Source: Terriglobales bacterium
GTDB lineage: Bacteria; Acidobacteriota; Terriglobia; Terriglobales; Acidobacteriaceae
Assembly: GCA_025980765.1 (NCBI GenBank)
Contig: JAICXB010000021.1
Span: 1-62,837, forward strand
Direction of reading: 5' to 3'
DNA: 62,837 bases
Shown one piece after another: positions 25,616-33,748 of the stretch. The stretch's first letter is position 1, and each line of letters starts with the position of its first letter. The notes under the pieces are model-generated. The model had not been told where the DNA came from. It did no database searches and saw only the letters and a program-made list of their open reading frames with translations. The position numbers and the translations under genes are program-made.

Positions 25616-25643
25616 GTAGAGACGCAGCATGCTGCGTCTCTAC
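25616..25643. terminator. Perfect 28-bp palindrome, probable two-way terminator
   Basis: Arms GTAGAGACGCAGC and GCTGCGTCTCTAC meet at a central AT, forming an uninterrupted hairpin. It lies between two convergent genes (stop at 25590, stop at 25677). There is no U-tract, so it could equally be a dispersed hairpin element. Confidence 0.5.
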
Positions 25644-25676
25644 AACCGCATCTGTCCAGTCCACTGCATTGCGGCT

Positions 25677-26423
25677 TTAGTTCTTTGCTTGCACAGCGAA
25701 CATCTCCGCCAGCGCCGTTCCTAACGAGTCAGCGCTGAATCCGAACGGACCCGGCTTGCTCTTGTAAGCAATGCGTCCTTGCGAATCGATTAGATAAATG
25801 CGATCTGGCCAGCCGGTATACGCGCGCTCTGTGGAGTTCCCAAATTCGTCGAGCACTGCGGGGAACTGAATGCCGAGTTTTCGCATACACATTCCGGCGA
25901 CGGCGGCGCGCTCAGCCTGGTTTTTTGGACTAACGAACACAACTTGATCTTTGATATTGCTCTGCATCTGCCAGAGGTCGCTGGGATGCGCCTCGCTAAT
26001 ATAAACAACCAGAAAAGCGACGCGATCCTGATATTGCGCGAAGAGCTTGTTGAGGGCGGGAACCTCCTGCCGGAACGGCGGTCAGGTGTAACTGCCGAAG
26101 ACCAGCACCACCGGCTGCATCTTATTCAACGCCGAGAGCTGAATGAATCCGCTTTTGTCCTGTTTGGAAAGCAGAAAGTCTGGGGCTTGATCGCCCACAT
26201 TCAGCGATCCGGCGCGAGCATGGCTCCAAAGCGTCTCAAATGGGAACAGCAGGAACACGACTGGCCCGGGCATTCTGGCCATAATCTTCCCGAAACGGTC
26301 CGGCGGTTGTTGCATCGCCCACCAGATGTACGCCCCGAAAGCGAAATAAATAACGAGTAAGGCAGCAGCGCCTCCGAGCAGAAGGTTTCGAGCTGGACGT
26401 ACTCTAGTCTGAAAACTATTCAT
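25677..26423 (-). CDS. Deiodinase-family selenoprotein (TGA = Sec)
   Basis: One continuous 248-codon frame interrupted only by an in-frame TGA at 26084-26082. Residues 13-37 form an N-terminal membrane anchor (LLLGGAAALLVIYFAFGAYIWW). The thioredoxin-fold domain reads VVLVFGSYT-[TGA]-PPFRQEVPALNKLF, then FLVVYISEAHPSDLW, the signature of the iodothyronine deiodinase family, where selenocysteine sits exactly at that TGA. Homology continues to YLIDSQGRIAYKSKPGPFGF at the C-terminus. A hairpin just 3' of the TGA fits a bacterial SECIS. I therefore read it as selenocysteine at residue 114, not as a stop; annotators would split it into two frames (26082-26423 and 25677-25967). Such bacterial proteins are probably peroxiredoxin-like reductases. 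It follows the heme protein at 26473 by 49 bases. A plain nonsense mutation remains possible. Confidence 0.75.
26055..26084 (-). promoter_or_regulatory. Candidate bSECIS element after the TGA codon
   Basis: After the UGA (26084-26082) the mRNA can pair GGC (26071-26069) with GCC (26057-26055) and GG with CC around an AGGUU loop (26065-26061), with one A-C mismatch in the stem. The loop guanines are 18-19 bases past the UGA, in the range given for bacterial SECIS loops. It was paired by eye, not by a folding program. Confidence 0.5.
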
Positions 26424-26472
26424 CTTTCTTGGAGCCAGAGGTCAGATTTACGGAACTCAGCGTGCGAATTCC

Positions 26473-28704
26473 TCACTTGTTCCCTGCCAACATGCCGGGT
26501 TCGTGTTCTTCCGGATGCACGTGCCAGGGCACGCTCTCGCTGGAAATTTCGGGATGCTGGCGCAGGAAGTCGAGCGCCAGCGAGTTCGACGTGGGATCAT
26601 CCTTGCGATCGGTGAAATACCCGGCCTGTTCCGCAGCTTTTTCTTTCAATCCCAAACGCCGATAGATGAGCATCAGATTGTAGTGCGCGGCTAAATCGTC
26701 GGGATCGATTCCCTGAAGCAGTTCGTATTGTTCGCGCGCCTGGGTGTATTTGTGCTCCTGATAGTAGGTAAATCCGAGTTCCCTATGCGCATCTCGCGCC
26801 CGCGGATACTTCCGCAACACGCTCAAGAACAGCGCTTCCGCTTCGTCCATTTTGCCCTGAATGCGCAGAATTGAGGCGCGATAATACTGTGCGCGCGCAT
26901 CGCCCGGGATCAATTCCAGCGCTCGATTCAACGCTTCCATCGCCGCGTCGTACTTTTCGTACAGGAAATCCGCTAAAGCAATGTTGGTATAGCCGTCGGC
27001 ATAATCGGGACGAAGCTTGATTACGTGCTCAAACGCGTCTACCGCCTGCGAATACTGTAATTGCCCCAGCAAAGCAATGCCGTAATTGTTCCAGCGCATC
27101 CACTCGTTCGCATCGGCATCACTCGACGCAGGCGCATTCTGCGGCAGTTGAATGGTCTTCATCCCCAGCAGAACTATGGGATAAGGCTGCGGTTTATCGA
27201 GTACAAAATTGGTAAAGGCCTGCCGGAAGCGGCGATAGTTGATCTTTGTAGTCACGCTCAAAGGGAATTTCGCGTTTTGGGGAATGCTGAACTGATAGCG
27301 CACAAGGTCAGAGCGGCCGGCGGGAATAGTATTGTCGTAAGCGCGACTGTGCGCTTCCCATACTTCGTGCTTGTCCAGCCAACGGCCATCTTTGCTGATT
27401 AAACGATTGGTATAGCTGTGCGCACTGGCTTCAAGATCGCCATTTGGTTGCAGATATCCGCTATGAGTGATGCTTTTGCCTTCCGCATCCTTGACTTCGA
27501 ACTCCACCCAGGCCTCGTAGAAGTCGCGCTGCTCCGGCACCAGACTGTGTCCTATCTTCTTATTCTGAATTACAACTGCGAGAGTAACGTTCTCTCCAGG
27601 ATATAAGTTGAGCGCGGCGCGACCAATCGGGGCGATTTCGCGCCCGCTGGCGTTATCAATAAGCGAGAAAACATCGATCCCGAGGATTTCATCCTGCAGA
27701 AATGCCGCCGTTTGCTCGAGTTGCTGATCGAATCCGTAGTACTTGGGAATCGCAGTATTGGCGGCGATCCAGCGATGCGAATCCACTTTGCCGTCAATTG
27801 CGCCGTAATCTGTAGGGGCGGCAACGGGTTTCATGTGGCAGGACTGGCAGGTGGAAACGCTGTCTTTGCGATAAAACGGCAGCGGATTCTCCCGCGACCA
27901 CGAAGATTGCTGCCATTCGTCGTACACGCTGAACGCGCGGAGCCACTTATAGTCGTTGATCTGGCGCGGAAGGGCTGCTTTATGGCATACGGCGCAGAAC
28001 TCTGCGGTCTTGTAGAAGTCCTGCATCACCGCTTTGCTGTGTAATTCGGGATTGGCGAGGATCTCATCGTAGCTAACTTCTCCTGGAATCCGCGTTCCAT
28101 CGGCCTTTACCATCACCGCAGGTATTCCCATTATGTAACTTCCGGTGCCGCTGGTGTTCTGAACTTTGACAATTGAGTGGCAAACCGAGCAGCTAATGCC
28201 GTCATTGTCGAACGCGCGATCGACTTTGGATCCCTTGGTAAGAGCCCCGGAGAAGAGCGCAATGGGATTGTGGCAGCCTTCGCAGTGCCGCGAATACTCG
28301 ATTCCCTTGCCGTTAATCAGCATATTGACGTTCTTGATGTAAAACGGCTCGCGAAATGAGTTCGCATGGGCGGATTCCCGCCACTGTTTGTGGATGTCTG
28401 CGTGACAATGTGCGCAATATTCCGCCGTTGGAAAGGTGCCAGGCTGGATGAAATCGCCGCTTTCGGTGGTCGCCTCGCTGGGCAGAAACGGCGAATTGGC
28501 GCCGAAACGCGTGTTGTAGTCCTTCTTTATGTGCTCGCTATAGTTCGCAGCAGCCACATTTGCTGACTTTGTTGCCACCGGATTGGGCCGATTCGAAGCC
28601 TTCGACGCAGCAGTGTCCGATGCGGCGACCGCTGGAAGGGTCGCTACGAGGGCAACTATAAGGAAACAGAGCCACTTGTTGCGGTTAAAAGCACTGCTGG
28701 ACAT
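26473..28704 (-). CDS. Exported pentaheme cytochrome c with TPR domain
   Basis: About 743 residues. The signal peptide is residues 1-28 (WLCFLIVALVATLPAVAA). Five CxxCH heme sites lie in the first ~300 residues: CAHCH, CEGCH, CSVCH, CAVCH and CQSCH, in a cytochrome c554-like arrangement. A beta-rich middle follows (about 330-510), and then at least four TPR units to the C-terminus (AVDAFEHVIKLRPDYADGYT, AMEALNRALELIPGDARAQY). It should be periplasmic, passing electrons between unknown partners, with the TPRs docking one of them. The ATG at 28704 gives a normal signal peptide; GTG 28728 is an alternative. It is in line with the GH13 gene upstream (gap ~50 bases) and the selenoprotein downstream. 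Confidence 0.88.
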   Translation of the reverse strand: MSSSAFNRNKWLCFLIVALVATLPAVAASDTAASKASNRPNPVATKSANVAAANYSEHIKKDYNTRFGANSPFLPSEATTESGDFIQPGTFPTAEYCAHCHADIHKQWRESAHANSFREPFYIKNVNMLINGKGIEYSRHCEGCHNPIALFSGALTKGSKVDRAFDNDGISCSVCHSIVKVQNTSGTGSYIMGIPAVMVKADGTRIPGEVSYDEILANPELHSKAVMQDFYKTAEFCAVCHKAALPRQINDYKWLRAFSVYDEWQQSSWSRENPLPFYRKDSVSTCQSCHMKPVAAPTDYGAIDGKVDSHRWIAANTAIPKYYGFDQQLEQTAAFLQDEILGIDVFSLIDNASGREIAPIGRAALNLYPGENVTLAVVIQNKKIGHSLVPEQRDFYEAWVEFEVKDAEGKSITHSGYLQPNGDLEASAHSYTNRLISKDGRWLDKHEVWEAHSRAYDNTIPAGRSDLVRYQFSIPQNAKFPLSVTTKINYRRFRQAFTNFVLDKPQPYPIVLLGMKTIQLPQNAPASSDADANEWMRWNNYGIALLGQLQYSQAVDAFEHVIKLRPDYADGYTNIALADFLYEKYDAAMEALNRALELIPGDARAQYYRASILRIQGKMDEAEALFLSVLRKYPRARDAHRELGFTYYQEHKYTQAREQYELLQGIDPDDLAAHYNLMLIYRRLGLKEKAAEQAGYFTDRKDDPTSNSLALDFLRQHPEISSESVPWHVHPEEHEPGMLAGNK

Positions 28705-28756
28705 GGCGGAATCGAGCAACTCTATCACTTTTTCGGGCCTTTGAGCACGCCATAGG

Positions 28757-30580
28757 CTAGCGAATTTCGTAAATTTCAGCGCTCTTAGCGGGTATTTCCA
28801 GGCGAATTACGCTCCCGGAAGTGTCAATTTGCGGCGCTTCCGCCGGCCACACCGGGATCAAATTGGGATGGAAGAAGCCCGGCAACGCAACCGTGCGCGG
28901 CTGTTCGGCATTATTGATCGCCATCAGCAGGCGGTCCTGGCCGATTTCGCGACGATAAACATATGCAGTTTCGTCGGCGAAGATGTCTTTTAAGTCTCCA
29001 TTACGTAGCGCCGGATGTTGTTTGCGTAGCCGCAAAAGTGATTGCACGTGCTGAAAGACGTCCTGCTCTTGCGCAGTTCGGCCGCTTTGCGTGAAGGAAT
29101 TGTGCGAATCTCCCGCCCATCCGCCGGGAAAATCGCGACGATTGTCCGGATCTCCGTTTCCCGGCATGCCAATTTCATCGCCGTAATACATCTCCGGAGT
29201 GCCGCGTACGGTGAACAAAATTGAGAATGCCAGCTTCAGTTTTTGCGCAGAATCGTGGGCCGCAGTGATGAATCGATCGATATCGTGATTGCCTTCAAAC
29301 GGCACCAGACGCTCCGGATGCGGATACAAGCGGTCCATGCGCAGGGTTTCTGCGAGCTTCCACGCCGGGGCATCGTTGATCACCACGTCGCGAATGGTGA
29401 AGGACACGGGAAAATCGAATGGCGTATCCAATCCAGTGTCGACGCCGTCACGCGTGACTCCACCGGCAAAGTAGGAAACGATGCTTGCGTCCCCATTAAA
29501 ACATTCTCCGACGGTCTTGAAATCGGGATACGCGGTATGCAACTCGGCATGAAAATCATGCCAGAAGCTGCGGTCCACATAGGGAAAAGTATCGATTCTG
29601 AAACCGTCGAGCGCAGCCTGCTCCGTCCACCACAGCGCGTTCTGAATCAGATACTGCTTGACCAGCGGATTTTCTGTATTCATGTCGGGCAGGATGTTGG
29701 CAAACCAGCCGTCAATCACGTTGGTCCACTCCGGAGCCAGCGCGTGCGGGTCGGTAATCGGCGCAAAATTTCCTTCGGCCGGGAGATGATGCGTGCGGCT
29801 GCCGTGGAACCACTGCGCATCCGGCGGATCGTCGACCCAGGGATGCGTCGGCCCAATATGGTTCGGAACAATATCAAACAGCACCTTCATGCCGCGCCCA
29901 TGCGCCGCAGCAACAAAGTTGCGATAGTCATCGAGCGTGCCCAGATGCTCGTCCACATTGTACAAATCCACCGCACCGTACCCGTGATAATCGCGGCTGC
30001 CGTTGCGATAGACCGGAGTTGTCCAGATGGCGGTCACGCCCAGGTTTTTCAGATAGTCCAAATGCTCAGTGATGCCGCGCAGATCGCCGCCATGATACGC
30101 GCGCGGATTCGCGCGATCGAACGTGTTCGGACGCGTAGCCGGCGAGTCGTTCGACGGATCGCCGTCGGCAAAGCGATCGGGCATGATGAGGTAAATGACG
30201 TCGTTTCCATCAAAGCCGCGGAAGCCGTCGCTAAGCGGACGCCGCCGCGTAAGCGGAAGCTCAAACTTCGTGCTTCCCTGCGCTGTAGTAACAGTAATAG
30301 GAATCTGACCAGGCTGCGCGTCACCGGCAATTTCCAACCATATAAAGAGGTAGTGTCCGCCGTCGGATGAACTTTCCGTGCGCTGCCCCTGCACCCGCGC
30401 CACTTGCACTCCGCGAGCATTCACCGCGACCTTCGCCGATTGCAGGTTCTCACCTTTAATCAACAGCATCGGCCCAGGCAGACCGATGTACCAGTTCGGC
30501 GGCTCAACTTTTTCAATTTTGGGAGATTGCGCAAGCCCGGAAGAAATCAGGCAGAAGGTAAGGAGAAGCGTTCGTATCAT
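28757..30580 (-). CDS. GH13 cyclomaltodextrinase/neopullulanase-like enzyme
   Basis: About 607 residues with a signal peptide (TLLLTFCLISSGLAQ). An N-terminal IPT-like/cyclomaltodextrinase-N domain (about 20-115: EPPNWYIGLPGPMLLIKGEN) precedes a GH13 barrel: DIVPNH, nucleophile Asp in DGFRIDTFPY, acid/base Glu in TVGECFNG, and transition-state Asp in FEGNHDIDRF; a C-terminal beta domain closes it. It probably cleaves cyclic or branched maltodextrins in the periplasm, complementing the CGTase-like enzyme. ATG 30580 is preferred to GTG 30589. It heads a same-strand run of three genes (GH13, pentaheme cytochrome, selenoprotein). Confidence 0.88.
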   Translation of the reverse strand: MIRTLLLTFCLISSGLAQSPKIEKVEPPNWYIGLPGPMLLIKGENLQSAKVAVNARGVQVARVQGQRTESSSDGGHYLFIWLEIAGDAQPGQIPITVTTAQGSTKFELPLTRRRPLSDGFRGFDGNDVIYLIMPDRFADGDPSNDSPATRPNTFDRANPRAYHGGDLRGITEHLDYLKNLGVTAIWTTPVYRNGSRDYHGYGAVDLYNVDEHLGTLDDYRNFVAAAHGRGMKVLFDIVPNHIGPTHPWVDDPPDAQWFHGSRTHHLPAEGNFAPITDPHALAPEWTNVIDGWFANILPDMNTENPLVKQYLIQNALWWTEQAALDGFRIDTFPYVDRSFWHDFHAELHTAYPDFKTVGECFNGDASIVSYFAGGVTRDGVDTGLDTPFDFPVSFTIRDVVINDAPAWKLAETLRMDRLYPHPERLVPFEGNHDIDRFITAAHDSAQKLKLAFSILFTVRGTPEMYYGDEIGMPGNGDPDNRRDFPGGWAGDSHNSFTQSGRTAQEQDVFQHVQSLLRLRKQHPALRNGDLKDIFADETAYVYRREIGQDRLLMAINNAEQPRTVALPGFFHPNLIPVWPAEAPQIDTSGSVIRLEIPAKSAEIYEIR

Positions 30581-30648
30581 CGATCTCACGGTTCGGAATT
30601 GTAATGGTTTGCTTGAGGAGCCTGTCGCACTTCTGGGCGGAAATAAAT

Positions 30649-30677
30649 TGACTTAGTCCTGTAACTTAGTCTACTAT
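30649..30677 (+). promoter_or_regulatory. Promoter of Phd/VapC toxin-antitoxin operon
   Basis: TTGACT (30649-30654) and TACTAT (30672-30677) are 17 bases apart. The direct repeat ACTTAGTC occurs at 30651-30658 and again near 30664, overlapping the spacer, as expected for an antitoxin operator. Confidence 0.6.
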
Positions 30678-30706
30678 CTCAAGACTTACTCATCCGGGCG
30701 GAGAGA

Positions 30707-30958
30707 ATGGCAGAAGTCAACATTCACGAGGCCAAGACACACCTTTCACGGCTTCTGCAGCGCGTAGCCGCCGGAGAGGTGATCACCATTGCCAATCGCG
30801 GAGTGCCCGTCGCCAAATTGGTTCAGGTGTCTTCCGGCAAACGCAGCCGCAAACTAGGCGTGGACCGAGAAAGAATTCGCATCGCCGATGACTTTGACGC
30901 ACCACTGCCAGAGTCAGTGCTGGGCGGCTTCCTGGGCGGCAAGGTTCGCAGAAAGTGA
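30707..30958 (+). CDS. Phd/YefM-type antitoxin
   Basis: An 83-residue antitoxin. The N-terminal Phd/YefM DNA-binding fold is clear (VNIHEAKTHLSRLLQRVAAG, then VITIANRGVPVAKLV); the C-terminal, less ordered part (SVLGGFLGGKVRRK) would wrap the toxin. ATG 30707 follows GGAGAGA by one base. It lies 7 bases before the toxin start. It neutralises the PIN toxin and represses the operon with it. Confidence 0.9.
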   Translation: MAEVNIHEAKTHLSRLLQRVAAGEVITIANRGVPVAKLVQVSSGKRSRKLGVDRERIRIADDFDAPLPESVLGGFLGGKVRRK

Positions 30959-30965
30959 AAGTTCG

Positions 30966-31361
30966 TTGAAGTACCTCCTCGATACCTCCATATTTATATG
31001 GATGGCGGGACCGGCGGAGAAGCTCAACTCTCAGGCGCAATCCTTGCTGTCTGGAAACGAGGCGGAACTATACCTCTCTGCCGCGAGCTCGTGGGAAATC
31101 AGCATCAAGTACGCATTGGGCAAGCTGGAGCTGCCGCAGCCACCGGCACGATACGTGCCTAGACGACTCGCCGATTTTGCCATTCAAGCATTGGCAATTA
31201 CGCACGAACATGCCTTTGCCACGATGAGTCTTCCGTCCCACCACGATGACCCATTTGATCGTATGTTGATCGCGCAGGCGCGCAAGGAAGACCTGGTTCT
31301 ACTCACCGCCGACAAACTTATCAAGCAGTATTCCGTCGAGATTTTTTGGTGTGGAAGATAA
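30966..31361 (+). CDS. vapC: VapC-type PIN-domain toxin
   Basis: A 131-residue PIN ribonuclease that cuts RNA unless held by its antitoxin. Acidic residues: Asp in YLLDTSIFIW, Glu in SAASSWEISIKYALGKL, and Asp residues in HHDDPFDRMLIAQA and LLTADKLI. The TTG at 30966 is taken as the start because it sits directly before the conserved LLDTS strand and 7 bases after the antitoxin stop; starts further upstream would lie inside the antitoxin frame. Intact. Confidence 0.9.
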   Translation: MKYLLDTSIFIWMAGPAEKLNSQAQSLLSGNEAELYLSAASSWEISIKYALGKLELPQPPARYVPRRLADFAIQALAITHEHAFATMSLPSHHDDPFDRMLIAQARKEDLVLLTADKLIKQYSVEIFWCGR

Positions 31362-31565
31362 GCGAATCATTCGCGTTTCCATTCAAGTGCATCGTGCGTC
31401 TTCAGACAGCGCGTAGCCTGTGCCAGATTCCGGTGCTTGTCGAGCGGGCTTTGCCCAATTTGTAATCGTCGGAGGCTGCGGGAGAATGCGTCCCATCTAT
31501 CCCAGATTCAGAGACTTGCAACGATTGACTCACGCTGCTAGGGTGTTTGGCGCGAGGTCACCGTA

Positions 31566-31709
31566 ATGATATCTAGAGTGATCCCTTGTCCGACATGCCT
31601 TGGATCGGGCAAACTCCGCTCGACCGTATGCCCCACCTGCGATGCGAAAGGAACTGTACAGGTGTGCATGTCCACGCATAAGCTTCCCCGCCTTAGAAAC
31701 GCCGCTTAG
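31566..31709 (+). CDS. Small DnaJ-type zinc-finger protein
   Basis: A 47-residue frame with two Cys-x2-Cys units: CPTCLGSG and CPTCDAKG, separated by KLRSTV. That is the CxxCxGxG pattern of the DnaJ zinc domain reduced to a single zinc site, ending in THKLPRLRNAA. GAGG lies 12 bases upstream of the ATG, somewhat far. It stands alone between VapC and a TPR gene. The motif density argues it is real; the function is unknown. Confidence 0.5.
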   Translation: MISRVIPCPTCLGSGKLRSTVCPTCDAKGTVQVCMSTHKLPRLRNAA

Positions 31710-31841
31710 GGCGAGCCCCACGACTTGTCGGTAAACCTGACAGAGAACTAGCCATCCAGAGCTGCCGTCGGCAAGCGGCCGTTCTCGTGGCACATGTTCC
31801 CGTATTGGGACGGCCGCAGGCGACCTCCGTGACCTTGACTT

Positions 31842-33482
31842 CTACTTCGTGTCCTTCGTGTTAACCTCCGCCCCCGGTTCGGCGGAGGTGTCGGTGTCGT
31901 TAGGGGTGCGTACGCGGCGGATTTTGCTTAGCTGGGATTCGGCTTTGCGCACCATGGTTTCCATGTCTTCAAGACGACGGAACTGGACTAGTTCGGCCTG
32001 GGCTTTGTCGGTCTGCTTGCTGCGGCTGTAGAGCAGAAACAATTGGTAGTGCGCCTGGCTGTGATCGGGATTGAAATCGAGCACGCGTTGAAACTGCTCA
32101 ATGGCTTTTCCCTGCTGTTTCGATTTGGCATAGACGCGCGCCAGATCGAAGCGGGCATCGACGTTTTCCGGGGCAAGCCGCACCGCTTCTTCGAGGCGTG
32201 CTTGCGCCTCCGGCAGTTTGTCCTGCTGCAGCAACACGTATCCGAGATTGGCCATGGCGTTCACGTGCTTCGGATCGACTGTCAATTCGCGCTCGAAGTG
32301 CTGCTGCGCGATTTCCAGTTTGTTTTGCGCGCGATATCCATAGCCGATGAGGTATTCGATTTCAGGCGTTTTGGGATCGACTTTTTGCGCGGCTTCGAAT
32401 GCCGCGGTTGCGTCAGCGTAATTCTCCGCGCGAAAGAGCGCGTCGCCCAAGTTCAGGAAGTACACCGCTTTCTTCGGTTCGAGTTCGGTGGCGCGGCGAT
32501 AGCTCCTGGCCGCCAGCTCCCAGTTGCCGACAGTGAAATTTTCCCGGCCTAACAAATAGTGGTACTCGGCATTTTTGGGTGCGCGATCCACCGCGTGCTG
32601 AAATTCGATGATTGCGTTGGCGTGATCGTTAGCTTCGGAAGCGATGAGCCCCAGCCGGAAGTGGGTCTCCGGGGATTGCGGAGCCAGATCGGCAGCCTGG
32701 GAGAGCGCGGCGGTGGCGTGCCCGTAATCCTGCATGTTGTAGGCAGCGAGACCGAGGTTGTATAGCACCTCCGGCGTGTTGGGCCGGAGCTGGTTTACGC
32801 GGGCGAAGCACTCGGTGGCACTGCGATACTGCTCGGCCTGGGCCAGCGTGATTCCCAAATTGAAAAGCACCTTGGGATCCTCACGGTTGGCCCGCGCCAG
32901 CTCGTCGGCGGCAGAGTTGGCCGCCTGCGCCTCTCCCGCCTGAAGCAGAGTCGCGATATAACGGATGGTGAGCTTGGCGTCCTGCGGGTGCGCTTGCCGC
33001 AAAATGCCAAGCTGGGCAGCAGCATCGGCGTATTTCCCAGATCGGGAGAGCACGACGGCATAGCCGTAGCGCACCGCCTCGTCCGACGGAGTCTGCTTGA
33101 GCAGCGTGTCATATTCCGAGGCGGCTGCGTCGAGCTTGCCTTCTCCAGCCATGAGATTGGCGAGATTGTGGCGAGCGCCGGCAAAAGCCGGTCGCAGGCG
33201 CAAGGCCTGGCGATACTCGCGCTCAGCTTTGGACGAGTTCTGGCTCTGCTCGGCGATGATGCCCAGCAGATTATGCACGTCGGCGGAGCCGGGCGCTGCA
33301 GCGAGCAGCGCTTGGGCCTCGGTTTCGGCGGTTTTCAGATCGCCAGCCTGGACTCTTTGCGTCGCATCTTGCAATTTTTGGGCCTGCTCCAGGGTGAGCG
33401 TGGATGGGGCGGATTTTTGCGTTGGAAAAGATTGGGCAGAAAGGCATGAGGAGAGAAGAAGGATGATGCCGATAAATCGCAA
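31842..33482 (-). CDS. Exported TPR-repeat protein
   Basis: About 546 residues. A signal peptide (FIGIILLLSSCLSAQ) is followed by at least twelve TPR units (for example LLGIIAEQSQNSSKAEREYR, NLGDALFRAENYADATAAFE, NLGYVLLQQDKLPEAQARLE) to about residue 500, then a charged tail. Such periplasmic TPR superhelices bind proteins or peptides. The start is uncertain: TTG 33482 is chosen because it opens the signal peptide; longer frames would read into a repeat-rich leader. It is third in a same-strand run after a TPR and a CRTAC1 protein. Confidence 0.8.
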   Translation of the reverse strand: MRFIGIILLLSSCLSAQSFPTQKSAPSTLTLEQAQKLQDATQRVQAGDLKTAETEAQALLAAAPGSADVHNLLGIIAEQSQNSSKAEREYRQALRLRPAFAGARHNLANLMAGEGKLDAAASEYDTLLKQTPSDEAVRYGYAVVLSRSGKYADAAAQLGILRQAHPQDAKLTIRYIATLLQAGEAQAANSAADELARANREDPKVLFNLGITLAQAEQYRSATECFARVNQLRPNTPEVLYNLGLAAYNMQDYGHATAALSQAADLAPQSPETHFRLGLIASEANDHANAIIEFQHAVDRAPKNAEYHYLLGRENFTVGNWELAARSYRRATELEPKKAVYFLNLGDALFRAENYADATAAFEAAQKVDPKTPEIEYLIGYGYRAQNKLEIAQQHFERELTVDPKHVNAMANLGYVLLQQDKLPEAQARLEEAVRLAPENVDARFDLARVYAKSKQQGKAIEQFQRVLDFNPDHSQAHYQLFLLYSRSKQTDKAQAELVQFRRLEDMETMVRKAESQLSKIRRVRTPNDTDTSAEPGAEVNTKDTK

Positions 33483-33535
33483 GTTGCATGCGCACCATTG
33501 TTTGAGAGATATCGTGAGCCGCGGGCAGTTTTGCT

Positions 33536-33722
33536 GGTGGGAGCCCCCGCATTTATGCGGGGGGAGGAGCGCTTCAGCGGTCCGGGGAAAAGTTCTTCTT
33601 TTTTGATCCTGCGCTTTAGCACTGGTACTATGCGGGACCGGGGCTAAAGCCCATTTTAGAAACGAGCGATTCCCCGCTGGACTGAAGTCCAGCTCCCCCC
33701 TGCTGAAGCAGGGGGCTCCCAC
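33536..33722. repeat. Hairpin repeat cluster between TPR and CRTAC1 genes
   Basis: Several hairpins stand in a row: CCCCCGCATTTATGCGGGGG (33545-33564), GCTGGACTGAAGTCCAGC (33676-33693) and CCCCTGCTGAAGCAGGGG (33697-33714), linked by GGGCTAAAGCCC-type words. No gene is seen. The pattern resembles a dispersed hairpin element. Confidence 0.6.
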
Positions 33723-33748
33723 CTTAGCTACTGCCATTCTTAGCCAGC

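Noticed and set aside
29243..30370. 375-residue plus-strand frame
   Set aside because: Antisense shadow of the GH13 gene, composition typical of GC-rich complementary frames.
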